From Deltaproteobacteria bacterium (GTDB lineage Bacteria > Desulfobacterota > BSN033 > UBA1163): a stretch of DNA of 51,117 bases. The position numbers and the translations under genes are program-made. How positions within the stretch are numbered: the stretch's first letter is position 1; each line of letters begins with the position of its first letter. The notes under the pieces were generated by a model. The model had not been told where the DNA came from and searched no databases. It worked only from the letters and a program-made list of their open reading frames with translations. Positions 1-8,760 of this stretch are shown here, piece by piece. The stretch covers positions 1 through 51,117 of the forward strand of contig VGSS01000005.1 in NCBI GenBank assembly GCA_016874935.1, read 5' to 3'.

Positions 1-159
1 GCTGGAGGACCTTTACAGCGGCACCTTTAAAAGTTGGGCTACTCTGTTTTCAAGCAAAACCCAAAGGCCACTTCAAGTGACATCGTCTGTTCCCCATAAA
101 AGATAAAATAATCCGCAATTGTAAAGGGTTGCAAGCACACTTGCCTCCCTTTTTGTGCA

Positions 160-1083
160 ATGTTAAGATTTAAATCTCCGATGGAAGAAGAGATCATAAA
201 CCTCATCACCGCCCGTGGGCCACTGACGGGATCAGAGATAAAAAAAATCATCAGTGGCGACAACCTTCTTCTGTGGCAAACATGTAAAACCTCGAACAAT
301 CTGCGGGTTAAGTCCGTAGGAGTTAGATATCTCAGGTTCGATCGGCAGGTGAACGGCTTTGCGCGTCTTTCTCCATCTATCCTCAGGGAATTCCTCACTT
401 ACTCCGTGGTAGGATTGGCGGAAAAACCCATCCTCATTGAAAAAAGGGGCGAGGAAATATCTTCTCATATCGCACAGGTGAGTCGATCGAAAATGGAGAT
501 CGCTCGTAACCTTGTAGAGGTCGTGAAAGCACCGTTCGGAAATACCTGGCCCCATGAGCAAATCTGTTTCTTCTTGGCCGGTGACATTGTATACGATATG
601 GCCCATGATGTCCCCCGACCGGAACGAAGCACGGGAAGGATGGTCCGGGGATCCGATATCGATCTTGTCGTGATTCTGAAGGACAACGTGCCCGACGATT
701 TTATCACGAAACTGGATGGCGCCATCTATCAGGAGAAATATAAGTTCCTCAAATCACCCGCTATCAATGAAGAGGTTGATTACGTGGTCAAAAAAATGGA
801 GCGGGTTCGAGAGCAGGTCTGTTTTGATACGTTCAAAAACATGGTGGCGTGCAAAATTCTGCAGGAAGGCAAGCTCATCGGAGGGAGTGAGAAACTTTAT
901 CACGAAGTGATTAAGTTATTACAGGACAATGGAGTCATCGAGAAGCTGGATCGGCTGCAAGAGGCGGCAATCGTTTTCCGGAAACAGGAAGAAGAATTTC
1001 TAATGCAAAGCGATGCCAAAATAATCAACCGGGAAGACCTCTATTTCTTCTATCCTGCCGAGGAATCAGAGGAGTTCGAATAA
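160..1083 (+). CDS. Nucleotidyltransferase-fold protein, function unknown
   Basis: The 307-residue product has a GSDIDLVV motif at residues 164-171 (GS followed by DxD). This is the signature of the minimal nucleotidyltransferase / polymerase-beta fold, and EVDYVV further on could supply the third acidic residue. The first 60 residues (EEEIINLITARGPLTGSEIKK) resemble a small winged-helix domain, as in proteins that couple a DNA-binding head to a nucleotidyltransferase. No antitoxin partner is visible next to it, so an AbiEii-like toxin or a tRNA/antibiotic-modifying role are only possibilities. The start is uncertain: neither the ATG at 160 nor the one at 181 has a good Shine-Dalgarno. It stands apart from the catabolic genes. 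Confidence 0.6.
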   Translation: MLRFKSPMEEEIINLITARGPLTGSEIKKIISGDNLLLWQTCKTSNNLRVKSVGVRYLRFDRQVNGFARLSPSILREFLTYSVVGLAEKPILIEKRGEEISSHIAQVSRSKMEIARNLVEVVKAPFGNTWPHEQICFFLAGDIVYDMAHDVPRPERSTGRMVRGSDIDLVVILKDNVPDDFITKLDGAIYQEKYKFLKSPAINEEVDYVVKKMERVREQVCFDTFKNMVACKILQEGKLIGGSEKLYHEVIKLLQDNGVIEKLDRLQEAAIVFRKQEEEFLMQSDAKIINREDLYFFYPAEESEEFE

Positions 1084-1607
1084 GCGATGACATCTCGGAG
1101 AAGGCAAATGCAGCCGATGCGAAAACGCCACGTGGCTAATGTGTAGCGTTATGCCAAGTGAATACTATTTAAAAAGACTGATCCCAATCAAGCGTATGTG
1201 GATTTTCGCCAAACTGTTGTGTTTGCATATAGCCCATGTGTTAGTCGGCCTGACTGAGGAAGCTTTTTATATTACTAAAGGCAATTATCTTATAGACCTT
1301 CACTGGTTCCATAGGGCTATTTCAAATTATCAGAAGGCTCTGAGGGAAACTCAAAATTCCCGCGTTCATTTGGCACTCAGCTTCTGTTTGATGCGTGTAG
1401 GCAAATTTCAAGACTCTGTTGGACATGATCCGGATAAAGAAGGGCATTTCGATAAATGATGTCAGCCCAGGTTCCTATGGCATAGCGGCAAAATTCTTGT
1501 AGTAAAAGCTTTTCTTGCATGTTACTTCCTGTCACCGAAAATCATCTCCAAGCCTTTTCCCCTCTATTGACAGGATGCGCAATTTATCATCACTGTCGTT
1601 TTGGGGC
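1084..1607. other. Gene-poor stretch with one short possible reading frame
   Basis: Between the nucleotidyltransferase gene and the end of the methyltransferase gene the only candidate is the 106-residue frame at 1139-1459. The remaining DNA (1084-1138 and 1460-1607) shows no convincing gene, strong hairpin or RNA. The region probably marks the edge of the catabolic cluster. Confidence 0.4.
1139..1459 (+). pseudogene. TPR-like fragment, probably a gene remnant
   Basis: A 106-residue frame whose middle (residues about 55-95, RAISNYQKAL followed by HLALSFCLMRVGKF) reads like one and a half tetratricopeptide repeats: paired helices with A and L at repeat positions. The ends do not look like a complete protein, no ribosome binding site precedes the ATG, and the last residues lose TPR character. 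It may be the tail of a truncated TPR gene or a chance frame. No function can be given. Confidence 0.3.
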
Positions 1608-2468
1608 TCATCCTTCTTGTTTCTGCAGCCTCTGACGTTGGCGGTATGAATCAATATAGCGTCTCGCATGTTTGTCGCGCCCAAGAATCAGGTCGGCGGC
1701 CACAACAGCTGGACGTATCTTAGCCGCATCCACAATGAGACAAGTAACCCCTGCGGCAACAGCCATAACGACGAAGGCATTATTGAGCAAGGAACGATCA
1801 GGCAAGCCAAAAGAGACATTGCTTGCTCCCAGTGTCAGGTTTACTCCCAATTCGGCCTTAATCTTTCGAATCGTATCAATGACTGCCGTCCCAGACCCGG
1901 GATCGGCTCCAACGGCAAAAGCCAGGCAGTCTATGATGATGTCCTCTTGTGCAATACCAAATGCCGTAGCCTTCTCTACAAGCTTATGGGCAATGGCTAT
2001 CCTCCGCTCTGAATCCTTTGGGATTCCCTTCTCGTCTTGCACCAGGCCAATGACTGCCGCTCCATATTCCTTAACCAGAGGTAGAACCCTGGCTAAGGAG
2101 CGTTCTTCACCCGTGACCGAGTTAATGAGCGGCTTGCCCTTGTATACTTTAAGGGCTGCTTCTAAAGCCTCCGGCACAGCACTGTCAAGGCATAAAGGTA
2201 TATCTACGGTGTCCATCACTGTCTTGACTGCCTGAGGAAGCAACTTCACCTCATTCACGCCGAAGGTTCCCACGCTGACATCAAGTATGTCCGCACCGGC
2301 CTGCGCTTGAGCCAGGGCTTCCCTGTGGACAACCTCCAGGTTGCCTGCCTTTAAAGCCTCTGCCAGTTTTTTCTTGCCGGCAGGATTGATCCGCTCGCCA
2401 ATCAGTACTGTGGGATGGCCATCCCCAATAAAGACCTCTCTCGTGGGGCTTGACACTCTGGTCTCCAT
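1608..2468 (-). CDS. Pterin-binding methyltransferase (AcsE/MtgA-like, MT-II)
   Basis: A 286-residue single-domain protein of the dihydropteroate-synthase-like barrel, the length of methyltetrahydrofolate:corrinoid methyltransferases. Visible family features are GERINPAGKKK near residue 24, ILDVS with D63, CLDS with D95, NSVTGEE with N116, IIIDCLAF, and GASNVSFGLP, whose Asn matches the conserved folate-binding Asn of AcsE. It should move a methyl group between a corrinoid protein and tetrahydrofolate in the cytoplasm. GAAGGAG lies upstream of the ATG. As last gene of the minus-strand cluster with a corrinoid protein, a UroD-type methyltransferase and a MetH-activation-like protein, it fits the MT-II role of an O-demethylase system. 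The direction of transfer and final acceptor are inferred. Confidence 0.85.
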   Translation of the reverse strand: METRVSSPTREVFIGDGHPTVLIGERINPAGKKKLAEALKAGNLEVVHREALAQAQAGADILDVSVGTFGVNEVKLLPQAVKTVMDTVDIPLCLDSAVPEALEAALKVYKGKPLINSVTGEERSLARVLPLVKEYGAAVIGLVQDEKGIPKDSERRIAIAHKLVEKATAFGIAQEDIIIDCLAFAVGADPGSGTAVIDTIRKIKAELGVNLTLGASNVSFGLPDRSLLNNAFVVMAVAAGVTCLIVDAAKIRPAVVAADLILGRDKHARRYIDSYRQRQRLQKQEG

Positions 2469-2608
2469 CGGTCAATTTTCTCCTTCCTGCTATGCATGTG
2501 TGGCACATACCTTTGTCCCTGCATAGGCTGTTGATACCTACATCGAGTCTTCGATTACAGGTTAAAAGAGACTCGTTCCTCTCACATGTCCGATGTCGCC
2601 CTATTGGC

Positions 2609-3358
2609 TCAGCATGGATGCACAATCGGCGATTTTTTGCTGATCTTACCCCTCTTCTGTTTCTCCCCTTTTACACCTTTTCTATAAGGACAGGTTTTCC
2701 TGAGACCGCATTGGGCACAGACTTCGGCTCGCGTCCACGTTTTCATTTGCGGTCCTATCCCAATTATCATGGAAGTTGACTTCAGAGGAGACATGACTCC
2801 TGAAGAAGTCAGGCCTACTCCGATTTTCTGTGCCGGCGCCATTTTGAATAACCACCGCTGTTCTGTTATGGGCAAGCCCTGCATGCCCGGGCTTATAGGA
2901 CTGCCTGCCTGATACCCACGGGAGGATGCCCTCTCCGTCATCAACTTACAGGCCTCCTCGGCAAGCAAATCCACTGCTGCGCTCCCAATGCCATCCAAAA
3001 GCACACCTCGCAGAGGCTCGTCTTGTTTAAAGTAGTTTGTGACCTGTTTTTCCAGCCTGTGGCCGATCGTGCAGATCACCACGGCAAACTCATCAGCCCC
3101 TGAAAGGAGTGAAGGTAATAATGGGTCGTGAATCACTCCGTTATCCTCCAAAGGCAGTCGCCCACGGTTCATCTCAGTTAAAGGGTAAATTCCATAGGCA
3201 ATGGCCGGTTCCAGGAGAAAATCATTCTTCGCGCCGGCAAGCAGTTCATCAATTAAACTCTTTATCTCAGGCCTGAGGCTTGCCTGTTCCCTGAATCCCA
3301 CACGACGAAGCACTTCCTTCGTTTTCAAGCTTATGGGAATATCACGTATTACGGGCAT
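2609..3358 (-). CDS. Stand-alone MetH activation-domain-like protein
   Basis: A 249-residue protein resembling the C-terminal reactivation domain of cobalamin-dependent methionine synthase, but encoded alone. Matching elements are the central RGYQAGSPISPGMQGLPITE stretch, where MetH binds S-adenosylmethionine, and MSPLKSTSMIIGIG near residue 195. The tail adds CAQCGLRKTC (Cys 214, 217, 223) plus a final Cys, which could bind a metal or Fe-S cluster. In MetH this domain uses SAM plus an electron to rescue oxidised cob(II)alamin. Beside a corrinoid protein and two methyltransferases, it is likely the reactivator here, in place of an ATP-dependent RACE/RamA protein, which is absent. No strong Shine-Dalgarno precedes the ATG. 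Confidence 0.75.
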   Translation of the reverse strand: MPVIRDIPISLKTKEVLRRVGFREQASLRPEIKSLIDELLAGAKNDFLLEPAIAYGIYPLTEMNRGRLPLEDNGVIHDPLLPSLLSGADEFAVVICTIGHRLEKQVTNYFKQDEPLRGVLLDGIGSAAVDLLAEEACKLMTERASSRGYQAGSPISPGMQGLPITEQRWLFKMAPAQKIGVGLTSSGVMSPLKSTSMIIGIGPQMKTWTRAEVCAQCGLRKTCPYRKGVKGEKQKRGKISKKSPIVHPC

Positions 3359-3464
3359 GTCTCTATTTTAGAGGATCCTGTTGGGGGGCTGCAGGCCAAC
3401 AGGAAAACCCTGGCACGCTGTGCCCCCCTCTCTTCCAGTCTTACAACATCAGACCGTTAACGAT

Positions 3465-4817
3465 CTACTTATACACACCATATTCTTTGGTGAAGTCAGA
3501 CATGGCCTTGACATTTTCCGGCTTTGCCTCATCGAAGAACGCACCATTGCCCATGATGAAACCACCGCCCTTGCCGGCAGTGTCGATGAGTTTCTTGCAG
3601 TAAGCTTTTACGTCATCGGGCGTGCCTAAGTTCAACATGGAGGAGGACACATTGCCGATAAGGCAAGCATTCTTACCCAATGTTTCCTTGGCTTTCACCA
3701 TATCTGTCTGGTCAACCATCCATACCGTTTTACCTTTCGGTATGTCCTGGATAACTTTCAGACGCGAGCCCCAATGCCCCTCAAGCGCAGGAAAGGGTAT
3801 GCACCCCCCCTCAATTAGACCCAACATGACCTGTTTTAAGGTCGGCCAGTAGAATTTCTTGAACTGCGCGTCGGAGAGGAAGCTATCAGCGCCTTTATGG
3901 AGGGGTATGAATATTAAAGGATTTCCGGTCTGTTGTGCCGCGCCCAACCCCATGCCAATCATGATTGGCGTTATTGCTTCCAGGGCTTGGAGGAGTTTAT
4001 CCGGCTGCCGGTACATATCCATGATGATCCCCTTGGTGCCCCTGAGGGTGTCGCCGATCGTGTCAAATGGCGCCTTGGTAAATCCACCGAGGATATTCGG
4101 AAATCCTAATGATGCCAACTCACCATTTGAACCACCCATCACCATCGCCCATTTCAGGGCTTCAGCTCCGGCCTCGAAAAGGGCTTTATAGGTGGCTTGA
4201 ACAGGGGGAAGAGCATAAGGGATGAAATTAAAGGCAACCCCATACATTTCAAGTATGCCGGTAAGAGGGGGCAGCATCTGGAATCCCTGAAGCGCTCCGA
4301 ATACGCGCGGCAGGTAGAAATTTCTGAAGAAAAACGACGGGTCCATCAACAAGAGATCGTATTCCTCCGCTTTCATGTATTCTCCCTCATTGCACTGGTA
4401 GCTATGTTCAGGCGCGACCCCATGGCCCGGCCAGGAGTATAGCTTGTAGTCAAGGATCTCAAAGAACTTTCCCGGTCCCGGCGCTGCGGCGCCTATATGC
4501 ATATCCGGCTTAAATTCCAAGATGAATTTCTTAAAGGCCAAGGCGCATCGGTCGTAGTCATACATGGCCTCTTGAACGGTCATCCCGGCATGAGTAAAAG
4601 GAAACATGCTTGGAAGTATCGTGACCGGCACCCTGTCCGGAGTCTTTTTTAACTGAATGGCATCCTTAATTCTGGTGATGGCTGCTTTATAGTTAGCCTC
4701 AGCCTCCGGGCTTTGGAACGGGAGATCTTTCCCATCAGGGAGTTTCGGTGAAAGCAACTTTTGAAACTGCGCCTCTTGCTTTTCATCTGCCGTCATCTCT
4801 TGCCATTTTTTTTCCAT
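3465..4817 (-). CDS. UroD/MtaA-family methyltransferase (MT-I candidate)
   Basis: A 450-residue member of the uroporphyrinogen decarboxylase superfamily. Sitting directly beside a corrinoid protein, it belongs to the methyltransferase branch (MtaA, MtbA, aromatic O-demethylase MT-I) rather than heme synthesis. Typical blocks are LEGHWGSRL, where the barrel metal site lies, CLIGNVSSSMLNLGTPDDV near residue 385, and a C-terminal GGGFIMGNGAFF. In MtaA the last block carries a zinc-ligand Cys; here that position reads Ala, so zinc binding must differ. Its GGAGGG ribosome site lies in the last codons of the upstream corrinoid gene, implying translational coupling. The methyl donor is unknown; a methoxylated aromatic acid or methylated amine is plausible. 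Confidence 0.8.
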   Translation of the reverse strand: MEKKWQEMTADEKQEAQFQKLLSPKLPDGKDLPFQSPEAEANYKAAITRIKDAIQLKKTPDRVPVTILPSMFPFTHAGMTVQEAMYDYDRCALAFKKFILEFKPDMHIGAAAPGPGKFFEILDYKLYSWPGHGVAPEHSYQCNEGEYMKAEEYDLLLMDPSFFFRNFYLPRVFGALQGFQMLPPLTGILEMYGVAFNFIPYALPPVQATYKALFEAGAEALKWAMVMGGSNGELASLGFPNILGGFTKAPFDTIGDTLRGTKGIIMDMYRQPDKLLQALEAITPIMIGMGLGAAQQTGNPLIFIPLHKGADSFLSDAQFKKFYWPTLKQVMLGLIEGGCIPFPALEGHWGSRLKVIQDIPKGKTVWMVDQTDMVKAKETLGKNACLIGNVSSSMLNLGTPDDVKAYCKKLIDTAGKGGGFIMGNGAFFDEAKPENVKAMSDFTKEYGVYK

Positions 4818-4821
4818 TTTC

Positions 4822-5451
4822 TTACCCTCCTATCCAGCCTTTGGCCAATTTAACAGCATCCATGGCGTCTTTCCCATAGGCATCCGCTCCAGTGAAGCTC
4901 CTGACCTGATCGTCAATTTGGCCGCCTCCAATCATGATTTTTACCTCGTTCCGGAGTCCGGCTTTCTCGATCGCCCCTACGGTGTCCTTCATCGATTGAA
5001 ACGCTAAGGTCAGAAAACCGCTCAGCCCTACCACCCCGCTGCCGGTCTCTTTAATTTTATCAACGAATTTCTGCACCGGCACATCAATGCCAAGGTCGAA
5101 GACTTCAAAGCCATTGACATCAAGCATAAAGACGACAATATCCTTGCCGATGTCATGAATATCTCCGGCAACCGTGCCCACGATAACCTTACCCAGGCGT
5201 TTCACCTCCGCTGCCTTCGTTAGCTTCGGCTTAACCATATCGGTTATTTGCTTCAATATCTCGCCGGAGTAAACCAAGTCAGGGATAAAATACTCCTCAT
5301 CGGAAAAACGCTTGCCCACGATCTCCACCCCGCGTCTCGCATCATCGAGGATGCGCAGTGGGTCTTCGCCTGCGCTTAATCTTTCTTGCACAATCCCCAG
5401 CGCCTCTTTTTCCTTCAAATCTGCTAACGTGTTAACCAGATCTTTAGCCAT
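4822..5451 (-). CDS. Corrinoid (B12-binding) methyl-carrier protein
   Basis: A 209-residue protein with the two-part layout of MtaC/MtbC/OdmA. A four-helix cap spans residues about 1-85, followed by a Rossmann-like cobalamin domain. The B12 signature is clear: GDIHDIGKD with His99 as lower axial ligand, then GLSGFLTLA at about 142-150 and IGGGQ at 174-178. It would carry a methyl group on cobalt between the UroD-type methyltransferase, 4 bases downstream, and the pterin-binding methyltransferase. The start is supported by GAGGT in front of the ATG. Length and motifs are complete. Confidence 0.93.
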   Translation of the reverse strand: MAKDLVNTLADLKEKEALGIVQERLSAGEDPLRILDDARRGVEIVGKRFSDEEYFIPDLVYSGEILKQITDMVKPKLTKAAEVKRLGKVIVGTVAGDIHDIGKDIVVFMLDVNGFEVFDLGIDVPVQKFVDKIKETGSGVVGLSGFLTLAFQSMKDTVGAIEKAGLRNEVKIMIGGGQIDDQVRSFTGADAYGKDAMDAVKLAKGWIGG

Positions 5452-5592
5452 AGCATTTTACCTCCTTGACCAATATTCGGAACCCTACCCGTTCTGAGGT
5501 TAATCGATCAATCTCATTTTACACATCCCCTCCTGCACAACCCGCTCCCAAGCTCTTCGACCTCCTTTCTTGTACTCAAAACAAATATCGCT

Positions 5593-6222
5593 TCATTCCA
5601 GACTTTCAACAATAATCTCAGCGGCAAGCCTTGCCCCTATTCCGGGAAGCAGACTACACTTCTCAATTCCTTTCGCCTTTATAAAGGCCTCCATATTCTC
5701 GAGGCTCGCACCGGGGTCCATGTAGCGTCCGAAGACCACCTCTTCCTGTATCTTGGGGCACAGGACGGCGCCCACGGTCCCTTCAAATCGGGTCATAAAT
5801 TTACGGGCTGCCATGAACGTTGCGCCAGCAGCTTCAAAATCCAGTAGGTCATCCCTGCCAAAATAAAGCCCGAGGGCAATCAGTCCCCCGGTGACCCCCC
5901 CGCACATCCAGCCGGTCCCGCCGAAGCCTGGAAACGGAGTCAACGCTTTAATGATCTCCAGGTTGCCGAAACCAAACTCTTCCATCACGGCAAGAGCGGA
6001 ACTCCTTGCGCAATTACGGGCAATAAAATTATACTCCTCGGCCCGCCGCTGAACGCGATCGATGATTTGTTGCTTGTCGGCTAAAAGCTCTTTTGAGCTA
6101 AGCTTCTTCTTTGGAATCCCCTCAGTGGAGAGTTTTTTCACTCTGGCCTCAATGGCTGATCCATCCCAGACTCTTTCTGCCAACTCCTCCACTTTTTTCT
6201 TCAGAGCAGCATGGTCTGTCAT
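5593..6222 (-). CDS. C_GCAxxG_C_C family redox protein
   Basis: A 209-residue protein with the pattern of the C_GCAxxG_C_C family: NCARSSALAVMEEFG around Cys71, CGGVTGGLIALGLYFG from Cys107, Cys155 in VLCPKI and a late Cys in EKCSLLPG. The GCA part of the name motif is degenerate here (NCARSS). These small proteins are thought to bind a redox cofactor through the spaced cysteines, and some occur next to corrinoid or acetyl-CoA pathway genes. Because it sits directly upstream of the corrinoid protein, an electron-transfer or corrinoid-reducing role is a reasonable guess but unproven. A clear AAAGGAGGT precedes the start. Confidence 0.7.
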   Translation of the reverse strand: MTDHAALKKKVEELAERVWDGSAIEARVKKLSTEGIPKKKLSSKELLADKQQIIDRVQRRAEEYNFIARNCARSSALAVMEEFGFGNLEIIKALTPFPGFGGTGWMCGGVTGGLIALGLYFGRDDLLDFEAAGATFMAARKFMTRFEGTVGAVLCPKIQEEVVFGRYMDPGASLENMEAFIKAKGIEKCSLLPGIGARLAAEIIVESLE

Positions 6223-6309
6223 TGTATCTCTACCTCCTTTTCAGATAATCGCTTCGAAGAGTGCGGTTGATCTGTGATGCCCCTGACCGGACAAATCATT
6301 TGCCAAGCT

Positions 6310-7098
6310 TTATATCGGTTGCATGTCGAGGGGGTAAAAGGCCATTGACAACTTTTTGATGAGAGCGCCGGCAGGTGTATTGGCGAAGGCTCCGTCTTCG
6401 CCAATTGCAAAGAATTTGCCTGTTTCTCGCATCTGATCCCAGTTATGGAAAAACACAGTGGAGACGGGTAGTCCGAATTCGCGAAAACAAAAAATGTATT
6501 GATTGTCGTCGAACTTGTAGGTGGTATGGAAGTCAACATCGGCCTCACCGCGTAGTGGTCCCACGACGCAATGCCACGCATAGCGCTGTGAATTGAGATA
6601 GATGTGTTCGAAACATTGATTAGGGTTGTAAGTGTAAAGCGCGCGCAAACCGATCAGATCACGCGTCGGCGCCGGCTTACGCCCTGCCGGTGGAATGGCC
6701 GGATCACCGAGCACGCCAGGCGAGAACTGATGGACGGCCCGTGGCTCTTTGCCGACATCGCCTTCCCGCATGATGGTGCGGACTGCGAGCGCTTGCCGTG
6801 TTTCAGTGCTAACGATAAAGGTCTGCGACTGACGAGGCTGATGGGTAAAAGTCATGTCAATAAAATAGGTTTGCGACGCCACCTCCACCACCTCACACCA
6901 GTCCGTGCCGCACTCGCTGCCGCTTTCCCAGATGACCTTGTTGCGGTCTGCGAACTCAAGATCGAAGGATGTCCCCGAATCAAGCGTGATTTTCATCGTC
7001 TGGTTCAGCAGCGCCGCTGTCTGCGGAAGTCGATGGAAGGCCATTTCTGACGCATAGTCCTCATACTTGTAATTCGTTTTACCTTCCTGCTGTGGCAT
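6310..7098 (-). CDS. moaF: MoaF-like protein
   Basis: A 262-residue protein resembling MoaF over both halves, most clearly in the C-terminal half: NPNQCFEHIYLNSQRYAWHC, VGPLRGEADVDF and FCFREFGLPVSTVFF. MoaF was named in enteric bacteria from a locus linked to arylsulfatase and molybdopterin. Its fold is a lipocalin-like beta-barrel and its reaction is not established. Here it lies between an SDR and the corrinoid genes, with no other cofactor gene beside it. A substrate- or product-binding role in the pathway is therefore as likely as one in cofactor synthesis. AGGAGG in front of the ATG supports the start. Confidence 0.7.
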   Translation of the reverse strand: MPQQEGKTNYKYEDYASEMAFHRLPQTAALLNQTMKITLDSGTSFDLEFADRNKVIWESGSECGTDWCEVVEVASQTYFIDMTFTHQPRQSQTFIVSTETRQALAVRTIMREGDVGKEPRAVHQFSPGVLGDPAIPPAGRKPAPTRDLIGLRALYTYNPNQCFEHIYLNSQRYAWHCVVGPLRGEADVDFHTTYKFDDNQYIFCFREFGLPVSTVFFHNWDQMRETGKFFAIGEDGAFANTPAGALIKKLSMAFYPLDMQPI

Positions 7099-7122
7099 TG
7101 TGCGCCTCCTTATAGGTTTTTT

Positions 7123-7944
7123 TCACACCCCCCACTTCACACCGGCATGGGTCAGCGCGGCTCCTGCAACATCAACGATAGATGCGCCGCCATCGAGCAG
7201 AAGAACAGACCCCGTCATAAACGTGGAATCATCACTGGCGAGGTAACTGCAAATGCCGGCGATTTCACTCGGATTGGCAGTCCGCCTAAGAGGAACCATC
7301 GAAGAGATGCACTTAAAAACGCCTTCTACATCTGTCCCTAATACTTCTGCGAGAGGAGCCAGCGATTTTTCCAGCATTTCTGTCCTTGTTCCGCCAGGAC
7401 AAACCGCATTACAACGGATCTTGGCTGGACCAAAATCCAGCGCAACCTGTTGTGTGAGCATGATGAGCCCTGCTTTCGATGAGCAGTAGGCTGGCATCCC
7501 GGGCAGGCAGCGCAGACCTCCCAGGGAAGCAACGTTGATGATCGAACCACCTCCGCCCTTTATCATATGAGGAATGGATGCCTTCATCAGATACATAGGG
7601 CCGGTCAGGTTTGTTTCGAGAACCTGGCGCCAGAGCTCCGGATCGATGTCAACGACGGTCGTACCGCCCGGATCAATGGCAGCGTTGTTCACCAGCACAT
7701 CGAGTCTACCCGTGAATCCGAGCGCCGTCTCAACCATTCGTTTAGCGTCTCCGAAGTTGGTTACATCTCCGACATACGTTACCACCGCCTCTGCTGGCAA
7801 CGGTTTGGTCACTCCTTCAAGCATTGTCTTGCGGCGTCCGGTAATACATATCTGTGCTCCCTCTGCGACAAACCGCTCTGCGATGGCGGCGCCTATGCCT
7901 GTGCCTCCTCCGGTAATGAGTGCTACCTTTCCTTTCAGTTTCAT
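7123..7944 (-). CDS. Short-chain dehydrogenase/reductase
   Basis: A 273-residue classical SDR. The N-terminal TGGGTGIG binds NAD(P), NNAAIDPGG follows, Ser lies in NVASLGG, and the catalytic YCSSK is near residue 160. The TGRRK after the second beta strand carries basic residues, which hints at NADP(H). The C-terminal GSVLLLDGG is typical. It should interconvert an alcohol and a ketone on a pathway intermediate. It follows the LIV transporter on the same strand and precedes the MoaF-like gene, so its substrate is probably the compound imported or its demethylated product. The family alone does not reveal the substrate. Confidence 0.88.
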   Translation of the reverse strand: MKLKGKVALITGGGTGIGAAIAERFVAEGAQICITGRRKTMLEGVTKPLPAEAVVTYVGDVTNFGDAKRMVETALGFTGRLDVLVNNAAIDPGGTTVVDIDPELWRQVLETNLTGPMYLMKASIPHMIKGGGGSIINVASLGGLRCLPGMPAYCSSKAGLIMLTQQVALDFGPAKIRCNAVCPGGTRTEMLEKSLAPLAEVLGTDVEGVFKCISSMVPLRRTANPSEIAGICSYLASDDSTFMTGSVLLLDGGASIVDVAGAALTHAGVKWGV

Positions 7945-8055
7945 GTCGTTGTCTCCCCGTCTCTTATCTTTACGTCATCCTCCATCGGACTGCTTCCCAT
8001 CTTCCTGACCTCATCCCCGCCTCAGCCGTGCCTCAAACCATGCGAAAAAACAAAA

Positions 8056-8760
8056 TCAGAGTCCCAAATAGGCCTTTTTAATGTGATCGTTTTGCAGGAG
8101 CTCTTTACTTTTCCCTTCTGAGGTGATCCGGCCGTTTTCCATCACGTATGCCCGATCAGCTATTTCCAGGCTATGGCGAACATTTTGCTCAATCAGGAAG
8201 ACGGTGAGTCCCTGCTCACGCAGGGATTTTATGACCCGGAAAAGTTCTAACAATATGATCGGCGCCAAACCATACGACGGCTCATCAAAAAGGCACAGTC
8301 TCGGCTTTGACATTAAACCCCGCCCCATAGCCAACATTTGCTTTTCACCACCGCTTAATGTCCTGGCCAATTGCCTCTCCCTCTCTCTTAATCTGGGGAA
8401 AATGTGATAAACCTGTTTAAGCGTTTCTTCCTTTCGTGTCCAGGCGCGGTATGGATACGCCCCCATCTCTAAATTTTCACGCACGGACATATCGGGAAAA
8501 GGTTTGCCGCCCTCGGGTATATGAGCAATACCTGATTCCACAATGGCGGGAAGCGCAAGCCCAGCTATTTTCTTGCCAAGGAACATTACATTTCCTGACG
8601 CTGGGCGCAGCGAACCGCCTATTGTGTTAAGCAGTGTCGTCTTGCCGGCTCCGTTGGCGCCGATCAAAGCGACTATTTCTTCTTGATCGACCCTTAAAGA
8701 AACGCCCCACAGGGCCTGAATCTTGCCATAAAAAACATCTATGTTGCTAACTTCCAGCAT
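8056..8760 (-). CDS. livF: LIV-type ABC transporter ATPase LivF
   Basis: A 234-residue ATPase of the branched-chain amino acid (HAAT) importer family. It has Walker A GANGAGKTT, a complete signature LSGGEKQM, Walker B LCLFDEP and the switch His in LIEQNV context. The IPEGG and LGL ending are LivF features. It overlaps the end of livG by 14 bases, which implies coupled translation. With LivG it forms the cytoplasmic motor of the importer encoded at 8056-12694. In anaerobic catabolic clusters such importers often carry aromatic or other carboxylates rather than leucine. Confidence 0.93.
   Translation of the reverse strand: MLEVSNIDVFYGKIQALWGVSLRVDQEEIVALIGANGAGKTTLLNTIGGSLRPASGNVMFLGKKIAGLALPAIVESGIAHIPEGGKPFPDMSVRENLEMGAYPYRAWTRKEETLKQVYHIFPRLRERERQLARTLSGGEKQMLAMGRGLMSKPRLCLFDEPSYGLAPIILLELFRVIKSLREQGLTVFLIEQNVRHSLEIADRAYVMENGRITSEGKSKELLQNDHIKKAYLGL

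Noticed and set aside
2501-2516. TGGCAC-N5-TTTGT, resembling a sigma-54 promoter on the plus strand
   Set aside because: The -12 GC is missing and no plus-strand gene follows.
5452-5592. Possible cobalamin riboswitch upstream of the corrinoid protein gene
   Set aside because: Only 141 bases, and no B12-box-like sequence on either strand.
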